A DNA stretch of 5,417 nt from JAFDVL01 sp031371805 (GTDB lineage: Bacteria > Acidobacteriota > Blastocatellia > RBC074). The DNA is taken from positions 1-5,417 of the forward strand of contig JANMKB010000433.1 of NCBI GenBank assembly GCA_031371805.1, in the 5' to 3' direction. A program made the position numbers and the translations under genes. Within the stretch, counting starts at the first letter, position 1. Each line of letters opens with the position of its first letter. This document shows, one piece after another, positions 1 through 5,278 of the stretch. A model generated the notes under the pieces. The model was not told the origin of the DNA, did no database searches, and saw nothing but the letters and a program-made list of their open reading frames with translations.

Positions 1-302
1 TCCAGCACTCCGGCATGCATCGCGGCTTCGTAGGCATTCTCTGCAAAAATATCCCACGTCCCAAAAACCAGATCATTCAAATCTGCGAGCGGCACGAAAT
101 CTTTGATAAGTGGCGAACGCCCGTCTGTACGCTTGCCCAAACGAACCGTACCCATTTGCGTGAGCGAACCAATTGGTTTTGCCAGACCTTTTTTGATGGC
201 TTCAACGCCGGCGATGAAAGTTGTAGTGACTGCGCCGAGGCCTACACACAGAACTCCAAGTTTACCTTTGGCGGGAGCGATATTCGCGCCTTTTTCGATC
301 AT
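1..302 (-). CDS. ino1: Inositol-3-phosphate synthase (myo-inositol-1-phosphate synthase), N-terminal part, runs off the window
   Basis: Only the first 100 codons are present; the rest lies beyond the left edge. The family converts glucose 6-phosphate to 1D-myo-inositol 3-phosphate with NAD+ (EC 5.5.1.4), the first step of inositol and inositol-lipid synthesis in the cytoplasm. The translation begins MIEKGANIAPAKGKLGVLCV and has the Rossmann NAD-binding turn GLGAVTTTF at residues 21-29, followed by the family-typical stretches KKGLAKPIGSLTQMG (37-51), DFVPLADLNDLVFGTWDIF (68-86) and ENAYEAAMHAGVL (88-100). The ATG at 300-302 is preceded by AGGAG with a 9-nt spacing, so the start is well supported. 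It lies 142 bp downstream of the methyltransferase gene on the same strand. Separate transcription is possible because a hairpin and a TACAAT box lie between them. Identity is from recognised motifs, not a search. Confidence 0.9.
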   Translation of the reverse strand, partial: MIEKGANIAPAKGKLGVLCVGLGAVTTTFIAGVEAIKKGLAKPIGSLTQMGTVRLGKRTDGRSPLIKDFVPLADLNDLVFGTWDIFAENAYEAAMHAGVL

Positions 303-306
303 AAGA

Positions 307-318
307 AATAACTCCTGA
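307..318 (-). promoter_or_regulatory. Shine-Dalgarno site of the inositol-phosphate synthase gene
   Basis: Read on the minus strand, the sequence before the ATG at 302 is TTTTCAGGAGTTATTTCTT. The AGGAG core is a near-complete anti-16S match at good spacing, which fixes the start codon. It is clearly stronger than anything upstream of the neighbouring methyltransferase. Confidence 0.8.
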
Positions 319-331
319 AAATAATTTTTGC

Positions 332-337
332 ATTGTA
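332..337 (-). promoter_or_regulatory. Possible -10 box for the inositol-phosphate synthase gene
   Basis: The minus strand reads TACAAT here, five of six matches to TATAAT, about 30 nt before the start codon. I see no good -35 hexamer at 16-18 bp spacing, so this is only a candidate. It would allow the gene to be transcribed independently of the upstream methyltransferase. Confidence 0.3.
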
Positions 338-410
338 AGTGATGAAGAATTTTAGGCGGGAAACAGTGCGGTGTCTTGCGCGATCTTGCTCAATTTTGGC
401 GATGGATTGC

Positions 411-447
411 TAAAGGCAGGACAGGCGGGATGCCTCTCCTACCTTTA
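411..447 (-). repeat. Long hairpin overlapping the methyltransferase stop codon (3'-end structure or REP-like element)
   Basis: Arms 411-426 and 432-447 are complementary over 16 positions around the 5-nt loop 427-431. As minus-strand RNA the stem has 14 Watson-Crick pairs, one U-G wobble (441/417) and one G-G mismatch (436/422). As plus-strand RNA the same positions become A-C and C-C mismatches, so the structure folds better in the methyltransferase transcript. The stop codon TAA (447-445) forms the first three bases of the stem. The sequence after the stem (GCAATCCATC on the minus strand) is not U-rich, so this is not a classical intrinsic terminator. It may stabilise the 3' end, impede transcription, or be a dispersed palindromic element. 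Confidence 0.7.
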
Positions 448-1581
448 ATCATTCACAATCACGGTCATCTCGCGCAATTCAGTCAGCGTAGAGTGGTTGG
501 CATCAATTAAATTGATTTCATAGTCCTGAGATTTTTGCTGGTCGTTCAGCACACGAATTGAGACTTTACCGGCCTTCAATCCGATTGGCATCGGCGCAAT
601 GATTTGTGTGCAGTGGCTGGCAACTGGTCGCAAGTTTTCTTCCACAATTAAGCCTGGAGCTGTCAGATTATTGATGCGTCCCTGATTGCCTGGCGGCAGA
701 ACATACGCCGGATTAACTCCGAAATCACCAATTTCAATTTTGATATTTTCAGTTGCGGTCAACCCTTCCACAAAAATTGACAACATCGCAAAACGACCAC
801 GGGTAGCGAATTTTTTGTCGAGCATCACAGCATTTACCACTTCACGAATTTGTAGTGACGGCGATTTTTCCAGCGGCGATTTTTCCCAACGACGATATGC
901 TTTGATCGTAGCGCGCCCGCCTCCCGTTCTGATTTCCTCAGCCCGTGCAAAACCTGCCGCCCGCGCCATGCGAATCATCGCTTCACAATTCGGCCCCCAC
1001 CAGTTGTCATATTGCCCGCCCAGTTCGTTCATTTCATAAAATTCCATAATCGGACGCGGCGTGTCGAGCAGGTGATCTATTGAGTGTGATTCAATAACGG
1101 CGGTATCACGCGTGACTTCGGCGACTCTTTCGAGTGCGAGCAAAGGATGGCGCAAGTGATACAGCACGCCTAAAAATAATACGATGTCGAAGGAGCCAAG
1201 CCGTGCCTGTGAAATTTCGTAAACGCTCATTTCGTGAAATTCAATCGGCGAATTGAGCGCCCGTTTGGCGGCGAAAAATGTTTCGGGACGCCAGCAATCT
1301 ACGGCGACAACTTCAGCGCCGCGCCGTTCTGCTTCGTAAGCGTAAAATCCGTCCCAGCAACCAATGTCCAGTACCCGCAGCCCGCGCATATCGGCAGGCA
1401 AATTAAACGTCGCAAAATTCGCCTGTAATTCTTCTAGTTTGTGCACGCCGGGTGTCACGCCTGCCGCGCCCAAATCAATGCTGTGCCACCAGGACGAAGC
1501 CAATAATTCGTTGCGTTGTTGCTCCGCGTGTTCATCAATTTCGGTGCGGAGTGAAAGGTTATCTGCCAGCGGTGTTGTCAT
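445..1581 (-). CDS. Class I SAM-dependent methyltransferase (CmoB-like/DUF1698-like) with extra C-terminal beta-rich region
   Basis: The 378-aa product, counted from the ATG at 1581, is a cytoplasmic methyltransferase of unknown substrate. The N-terminal segment SWWHSIDLG (30-38) precedes the Rossmann fold, as in CmoB-like enzymes. SAM-binding motif I is VLDIGCWDGFY (70-80), the acidic residue ending strand 2 is D95 in VVAVD, and FDIVLFLGVLYHLRHPL (131-147) closely resembles the GVLYH segment of CmoB. NWWGPN (193-198) and the following helix with AAGF (208-211) also fit. Residues about 230-250 form a linker containing a short duplication. Residues 255-360 are strand-rich and have no counterpart in CmoB; an Ig-like or sugar-binding beta-sandwich is possible but unproven. 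An in-frame TTG start at 1617 would add 12 residues; neither start has a convincing ribosome site, and I prefer the ATG because it begins close to where relatives usually begin. It is unlikely to be true CmoB given the added domain. Confidence 0.85.
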   Translation of the reverse strand: MTTPLADNLSLRTEIDEHAEQQRNELLASSWWHSIDLGAAGVTPGVHKLEELQANFATFNLPADMRGLRVLDIGCWDGFYAYEAERRGAEVVAVDCWRPETFFAAKRALNSPIEFHEMSVYEISQARLGSFDIVLFLGVLYHLRHPLLALERVAEVTRDTAVIESHSIDHLLDTPRPIMEFYEMNELGGQYDNWWGPNCEAMIRMARAAGFARAEEIRTGGGRATIKAYRRWEKSPLEKSPSLQIREVVNAVMLDKKFATRGRFAMLSIFVEGLTATENIKIEIGDFGVNPAYVLPPGNQGRINNLTAPGLIVEENLRPVASHCTQIIAPMPIGLKAGKVSIRVLNDQQKSQDYEINLIDANHSTLTELREMTVIVND

Positions 1582-1621
1582 AAGTAATTTGAAAAAATTA
1601 TTGCAGTCTGAGTGCAAGCCG

Positions 1622-1673
1622 TGCTAAAAATACGGAATGAGGTGAACGTTAATGAAAGCAGCAGTTTTTAGCA
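1622..1673. repeat. Perfect 9-bp inverted repeat, operator-like
   Basis: TGCTAAAAA at 1622-1630 and its reverse complement TTTTTAGCA at 1665-1673 are separated by 34 bp, so the arm centres are 43 bp apart, close to four helical turns. One arm covers the predicted -10 box of the methyltransferase promoter and the other lies in the predicted leader. This arrangement suits a regulator that binds two sites, but the arms are A/T-rich and could match by chance. Confidence 0.4.
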
Positions 1674-1692
1674 AATCTCAAAATACTGCCAA
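1665..1692 (-). promoter_or_regulatory. Candidate sigma-70-type promoter for the methyltransferase gene
   Basis: On the minus strand TTGGCA (1692-1687; five of six to TTGACA) is followed after 16 bp by TAAAAA (1670-1665; four of six to TATAAT). A transcript from here would start near 1658 and have a leader of about 75 nt before the ATG at 1581. The -10 element overlaps the distal arm of a 9-bp inverted repeat, which would suit repression. Prediction is by eye. Confidence 0.4.
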
Positions 1693-1749
1693 TAATTTTG
1701 TAAACGAAATTTATTCTCCGGTCTTATTCCTGACCCTCTCCCTTATCTA

Positions 1750-1779
1750 GCAGCGCAAGTAAGTTTCTTGTTGCGCTGC
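1750..1779. repeat. Hairpin, 9-bp perfect stem
   Basis: GCAGCGCAA (1750-1758) is the exact reverse complement of TTGCGCTGC (1771-1779), leaving a 12-nt loop. Neither flank is T-rich, so an intrinsic terminator is unlikely for either divergent gene. It would lie in the leuS leader only if that promoter is far upstream. Function is unknown. Confidence 0.5.
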
Positions 1780-1846
1780 GCCTTCTGACATCAAATCAAT
1801 TCTCTTATTTAACTGATTTTGTTATCTTCTCGTCTTTCTTCGTAGC

Positions 1847-1863
1847 ATGGGCTGCCAGCCCGT
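1847..1863. repeat. Short GC-rich hairpin, possible dispersed palindrome
   Basis: GGGCT (1849-1853) and AGCCC (1857-1861) pair around a 3-nt loop, extended by T-G and A-T pairs to seven positions. GGGCTnnnAGCCC cores are common in small dispersed palindromic elements, so this may be a REP-like remnant. No T-tract follows on either strand. Confidence 0.4.
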
Positions 1864-1944
1864 AGCCACATTTGGACGGCATGAGATAGTTTAAGTGAAA
1901 TCATAACGCGGGCAAGCTGTCCGCTAGAAGCAAAAGAAATCACC

Positions 1945-4536
1945 ATGAACGAAAAATATTTTCCCACAGAAATTGAAGAGCGTCAGCAACAACGCTGGGC
2001 CGAAGCAAAAGTTTTTGAAGCTGACGTAGACGAATCACGACCCCATTTTTATTGCCTGGAAATGCTGCCGTATCCATCCGGTCGCATCCACATGGGGCAT
2101 GTGCGTAATTATTCCATCGGTGACGCGTTGGCCTGTTATAAACGAATGACGGGTTTCAATGTCTTGCACCCGATGGGCTGGGATGCGTTCGGAATGCCGG
2201 CGGAAAATGCTGCGATCAAAAACAATGCGCGGCCTGATGAATGGACAATTGAAAACATCAACGCGATGCGCACACAGTTGCAGCGCGTCGGATTTAATTA
2301 TGACTGGCGGCGCGAAATCGCTTCCTGTACGCCCGAATATTATCGCTGGAATCAGTGGTTTTTTATTCAAATGTGGAAGCACGGTTTGCTGTATCGCAAG
2401 AATGCGACGGTGAACTGGTGCGTCAAATGCAACACTTCGCTGGCGAACGAACAGGCGGAAGGTGGCTTCTGTTGGCGGCACGAAGATGTGCCTGTTGAGT
2501 TGCGTCAATTGGAACAATGGTTCATCCGCGTGACAAATTATGCCGATCAGTTGCTGGACGATTTGGATACTTTAGTTGATGGCTGGCCTGAGCGTGTGCT
2601 GAGCATGCAACGCAACTGGATTGGGCGCAGCAAAGGCGCAGAAGTTGATTTTGCGATTGATGGTGAGTCGGGTGTGATTCGTATCTTCACGACACGAATT
2701 GATACGATTTTCGGTGCCAGTTGCATGATCGTAGCGCCTGAACATTCGTTAGTTGAATCATTAATCGCTTCCGGCAAAGCCAGTGACGAATTGAAATCAT
2801 TCGTCGAAAAACAAAGCGCGATTACCAAAGAAGACCGCATCGCCGAAGGTACCGAGAAAGAAGGTGTCAACACGGGATTGTTTGCGATCAATCCCTTCAA
2901 TGGCGAAAAGCTGCCAATTTGGACGGCGAATTTTGTACTGACGGGATATGGCACGGGCGCGATTATGGCTGTGCCTGCGCACGACGAACGCGATTTTGAA
3001 TTTTGCGCAAAATACGGTTTGTCCATTCGCCGCGTGATTGTTCCAGCGGGTTTTGATGGCGATGTAAATGAAGCCCTGACTGAAGCCTACACCTCAAAAG
3101 ACGAAAGCTGCATCGTCGTTAACACAGGCGAATGGAGCGGCAAAGTTGTACCGGAAGCCATCGCCGCAATGACCGCATACGCCCAGGCAAACGGCTTTGG
3201 CGAAGCGCAGACGAATTTCAAAATTCGTGATTGGGGAGTCTCACGTCAACGCGCCTGGGGCACTCCGCTGCCGTTTATTCATTGCGCAACGTGCGGCATT
3301 GTTCCCGTTCCTGAAAATCAATTGCCCGTCGAATTGCCGAAGGATTTGAACTTCAATACGCAAGGAGCGCCCCTCGCGGAACACGCAGGGTTTGTGAACG
3401 TGAATTGTCCGACTTGTGGCGCAGCCGCACGACGCGACACCGACACAATGGACACGTTCGTAGATTCGTCGTGGTACTACTTCCGCTACGTTGACCCGAA
3501 AAATACTGAGTTGCCGTTTGATCCAAAAGTTGCAGCTTATTGGATGCCCGTAGATCAATATATAGGCGGCATCGAACACGCCGTACTGCACCTGATTTAT
3601 ACGCGGCTGTGGACAAAAATCATGCGCGATCTGGGCTTGATTACGTTCGATGAACCTGTGAAAAATTTGTTGACGCAGGGAATGGTTTGTCTGGCTACGG
3701 CGCGTTGCGAAGAACACGATTGGTTGAATCCGACCGAAGTGTTAGACGGCAAATGCAAATATTGTGGACGAGATGCAAAAATCGGGCGCACCGAAAAAAT
3801 GTCCAAATCTAAAAAGAATACGATTGATCCCGACGAAATGATCAACACGTTTGGCGCGGATACAGTACGGTTATTTATGTTGTTTGCTGCGCCGCCCGAA
3901 AAAGATTTGGAGTGGGATGATGCTGCCGTCGAAGGCGCTTCGCGGTATTTGAATCGGGTCTGGCGGATTATTTATAAATGGCATGAGAAGGGGTTAGGGG
4001 GCAGGGAGCAGGGAGTAGAATTTTCGGATGGGGCGCGGCGTTTGCGACGCAAGACGCATCAGACGATTCATCGTATTTCCAACGATATTGGCACGCGTAT
4101 GAATTTTAATACGGGCGTAGCCGCGTTGATGGAATTGACGAATGAAATTTATGACTTTGATAAAAAAGTTGATGAGGCCAACGCTGGTGATTTGTTCGCA
4201 TTGAAAGAAGCGATGGAAGCATTGGTAAAAATGCTGGCTCCGTTCACGCCGCACATCGCTGAAGAATTGTGGGCTTCATTAGGTCATAATGATTTGGTCG
4301 TCGTTGCCGAATGGCCTGTGTACGACGCTGAATTAGCCAAAGAAGAGGCGCTGGAAATCCCCGTGCAAATCAATGGTAAAATGTCCGGACGCGTTTCCGT
4401 CGCTCCAGAAATTGATGACGAAGCTTTAAAGCAGGCTGTCTTCAGCGATGAAAGAATTAAAGCCAAAATCGGCGAGCGGCAAATTGTGAAAACCATTGTC
4501 GTACCGAAACGATTGGTGAATATTGTGGTGAAGTAA
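1945..4536 (+). CDS. leuS: Leucyl-tRNA synthetase, complete
   Basis: The 863-aa class Ia aminoacyl-tRNA synthetase (EC 6.1.1.4) charges tRNA-Leu in the cytoplasm; the length matches bacterial LeuRS. The HIGH motif is HMGH (49-52) within PYPSGRIHMGHVRNYS, and the KMSKS motif is at 618-622. The CP1 editing domain looks active: TTRIDTIFGA (249-258) and GYGTGAIMAVPAHDERD, with D347 at the position of the conserved editing aspartate. Zinc-type pairs are C159/C162 with C176/H179, C447/C450 with C488/C491, and C588/H591 with C604/C607. DTMDTFVDSSWYYFRY precedes the catalytic C-terminal half. The anticodon-binding helical domain follows from about 700, and the end VQINGKMSGRV...IVVPKRLVNIVVK is the typical C-terminal tRNA-binding domain. 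The ATG at 1945 gives MNEKYFPTEIEERQQQRW, the usual N-terminus, although its ribosome site is weak. Residues 682-690 are encoded by an odd G-rich stretch. It leads the plus-strand cluster. Confidence 0.98.
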   Translation: MNEKYFPTEIEERQQQRWAEAKVFEADVDESRPHFYCLEMLPYPSGRIHMGHVRNYSIGDALACYKRMTGFNVLHPMGWDAFGMPAENAAIKNNARPDEWTIENINAMRTQLQRVGFNYDWRREIASCTPEYYRWNQWFFIQMWKHGLLYRKNATVNWCVKCNTSLANEQAEGGFCWRHEDVPVELRQLEQWFIRVTNYADQLLDDLDTLVDGWPERVLSMQRNWIGRSKGAEVDFAIDGESGVIRIFTTRIDTIFGASCMIVAPEHSLVESLIASGKASDELKSFVEKQSAITKEDRIAEGTEKEGVNTGLFAINPFNGEKLPIWTANFVLTGYGTGAIMAVPAHDERDFEFCAKYGLSIRRVIVPAGFDGDVNEALTEAYTSKDESCIVVNTGEWSGKVVPEAIAAMTAYAQANGFGEAQTNFKIRDWGVSRQRAWGTPLPFIHCATCGIVPVPENQLPVELPKDLNFNTQGAPLAEHAGFVNVNCPTCGAAARRDTDTMDTFVDSSWYYFRYVDPKNTELPFDPKVAAYWMPVDQYIGGIEHAVLHLIYTRLWTKIMRDLGLITFDEPVKNLLTQGMVCLATARCEEHDWLNPTEVLDGKCKYCGRDAKIGRTEKMSKSKKNTIDPDEMINTFGADTVRLFMLFAAPPEKDLEWDDAAVEGASRYLNRVWRIIYKWHEKGLGGREQGVEFSDGARRLRRKTHQTIHRISNDIGTRMNFNTGVAALMELTNEIYDFDKKVDEANAGDLFALKEAMEALVKMLAPFTPHIAEELWASLGHNDLVVVAEWPVYDAELAKEEALEIPVQINGKMSGRVSVAPEIDDEALKQAVFSDERIKAKIGERQIVKTIVVPKRLVNIVVK
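3990..4013 (+). repeat. G-rich repeat-like insertion in leuS, canonical G-quadruplex pattern
   Basis: Four G runs occur in sequence: GGGG (3990-3993), TTA, GGGGG (3997-4001), CA, GGG (4004-4006), AGCA, GGG (4011-4013). This satisfies the G3+N1-7 rule on the coding strand, so the mRNA could fold as well. The GGGAGCAGGGAGTAG end resembles GGGAGCA-type short tandem repeats known from intergenic DNA of cyanobacteria. It encodes residues 682-690 (KGLGGREQG) in the variable linker before the anticodon-binding domain, where extra residues should be tolerated. Confidence 0.7.
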
Positions 4537-4545
4537 GACACAAAG

Positions 4546-4573
4546 TTACCAGGCGAAACTGCAATGCTGGTAA
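4546..4573 (+). repeat. Weak hairpin after leuS
   Basis: TTACCAG (4546-4552) and CTGGTAA (4567-4573) form a perfect 7-bp stem with a 14-nt loop, 9 nt after the leuS stop. No T-run follows, so it does not look like an intrinsic terminator. Readthrough from leuS into the downstream genes remains possible. Confidence 0.35.
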
Positions 4574-4657
4574 GCAATATTACTGAAGAGCGATATCTGG
4601 TTACAGACTCGACTAACGTGCGTTTTCAACGCGTATGCTTATATTGAAGACGGATTC

Positions 4658-4981
4658 TTGCAAATCACGTTGCGAACTAAATTAGAAAATGGTTTGCACT
4701 CAACGGAATTGCAGGGTGCAACACAATTTCAGCTTATGCCTGGACATTTTATCGGACGATTTAAAGGAATTCGTGGCAATTGGACTTATGGCGATAATCT
4801 AAAATTATTCAACAACGGCGTGCGCGAGGGATTATCATTGGAACAATCCGCCCTGAAAACCTGGACTGGGCGACAGGCGCAGATGGCTGGATATAGTCGC
4901 GTTGAGGTGGTTGAATTATATGGATTGCCAGGCTCGTTTAATCAAGTGAAGGTCAATTTTTTGCCGAGTACTAAGGAATAG
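4658..4981 (+). CDS. Small protein resembling the C-terminal tip of Rhs/polymorphic toxins; possibly 5'-truncated or frameshifted
   Basis: From the TTG at 4658 the product is 107 aa, without signal peptide or membrane segment. Notable stretches are GIRGNWTYGDNLKLFNNGV (37-55), SALKTWTGRQAQMAGYSRVEVVE (64-86) and GLPGSFNQVKVNF (89-101). The pattern W-T-G-x-Q-A, then G-[FY]-x-x-V, then G-x-P-G-x-[FY]-x-x-V-x-V-x-F looks to me like C-terminal modules of Rhs-type polymorphic toxins, but I cannot name a family and no catalytic residues are assignable. The start is uncertain: the frame is open back to 4574, yet that stretch has no ATG or GTG, and the TTG has only a weak GAAGA upstream. Another frame open to 4647, with an ATG at 4564, could be its original N-terminus if a single-base shift occurred. 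GC is about 45% over 300 bases, against roughly 50% in sampled leuS. A gene 5 bp downstream may encode its partner. Confidence 0.6.
   Translation: MQITLRTKLENGLHSTELQGATQFQLMPGHFIGRFKGIRGNWTYGDNLKLFNNGVREGLSLEQSALKTWTGRQAQMAGYSRVEVVELYGLPGSFNQVKVNFLPSTKE
4973..4978 (+). promoter_or_regulatory. Strong Shine-Dalgarno site overlapping the end of the upstream small gene
   Basis: AAGGAA lies 8 nt before the ATG at 4987 and within the last codons of the preceding frame. Ribosomes finishing the first gene would terminate directly on this site, which suggests translational coupling of the pair. Confidence 0.7.
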
Positions 4982-4986
4982 TATTT

Positions 4987-5262
4987 ATGAAAATTGAGAC
5001 AGATTATATTTGGGGAGAAGAAATTAGAAAACTGTTACAACGGGGGAAGTCACCAGCGGAGATTCTTCGCTCAATGGCTGCACGAGGGCTTTCACCGATA
5101 GAGATGATCGTTCAATTTGCCGCAGCATTCGGACTTCCAACCAGTGCTACGACGTGTATTAATGGCTGGTGGCATGACGGAACTGGCGAGTTGCAGGATG
5201 ACGATGTAAACAAGCTACTAATGCGCACAATTGACGCGCAACGCAAAGATAAAGCAGCCTAA
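4987..5262 (+). CDS. Small helical protein of unknown function, candidate immunity partner
   Basis: The 91-aa product has no signal peptide or membrane segment and I do not recognise its family. Predicted by eye it is mostly helical: WGEEIRKLLQRGKSPAEILRSMAARGLSPIEMIVQFAAAFGL (9-50), then a turn with NGWWHDGTGELQDDDVN (59-75) and a final helix KLLMRTIDAQRK (76-87). The two GxSPxE segments (KSPAEIL at 21-27 and LSPIEMI at 35-41) look like an internal helical repeat. The ATG at 4987 is supported by AAGGAA at 8 nt spacing. It follows the toxin-like gene by 5 bp and precedes lptE by 16 bp. Small genes directly after toxin C-terminal modules are usually immunity genes, so that role is proposed from position only. 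A DNA-binding or other regulatory role cannot be excluded. Confidence 0.7.
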   Translation: MKIETDYIWGEEIRKLLQRGKSPAEILRSMAARGLSPIEMIVQFAAAFGLPTSATTCINGWWHDGTGELQDDDVNKLLMRTIDAQRKDKAA

Positions 5263-5278
5263 TCACAGGCAAAAAACT

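Larger units (their letters stand above)
1618..1944. other. Divergent intergenic region between the methyltransferase and leuS
   Basis: This 327-bp stretch has no credible gene on either strand. It contains the candidate methyltransferase promoter and operator-like repeat near its left end, a 9-bp stem at 1750-1779, and a compact hairpin at 1847-1863. It also holds a pyrimidine-rich run CTGACCCTCTCCCTT (1730-1744). I found no convincing leuS promoter: CTGACA at 1785-1790 is a fair -35 match, but the sequence 16-18 bp on is only TTTAAC-like. There is no T-box signature (no AGGGTGGNACCGCG) and no strong Shine-Dalgarno site before the leuS ATG. Confidence 0.7.

Noticed and set aside
15..318. Plus-strand open frames at the left edge
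   Set aside because: They are antisense to a well-supported inositol-phosphate synthase reading frame with a strong ribosome site.
1582..1617. TTG start giving a 12-residue longer methyltransferase
   Set aside because: The extra residues (MHSDCNNFFKLL) do not look like family sequence and there is no ribosome site before the TTG. The ATG at 1581 is preferred, although its own site is also weak.
1618..1944. T-box or other leucine-responsive riboswitch upstream of leuS
   Set aside because: There is no conserved T-box bulge sequence, no specifier-loop arrangement that I can recognise and no terminator with a T-run before the leuS start.
2035..3848. Several long open frames on the minus strand and in other plus frames inside leuS
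   Set aside because: They overlap a complete, motif-rich leuS, have shadow-like compositions and no family motifs or ribosome sites.
4546..4573. Intrinsic terminator after leuS
   Set aside because: The 7-bp stem has a 14-nt loop and is followed by GCAATATTAC rather than a T-tract, so termination is unlikely.
4537..5278. Insertion sequence or transposon carrying the small genes
   Set aside because: I found no transposase, terminal inverted repeats or target-site duplication at the boundaries with leuS and lptE.
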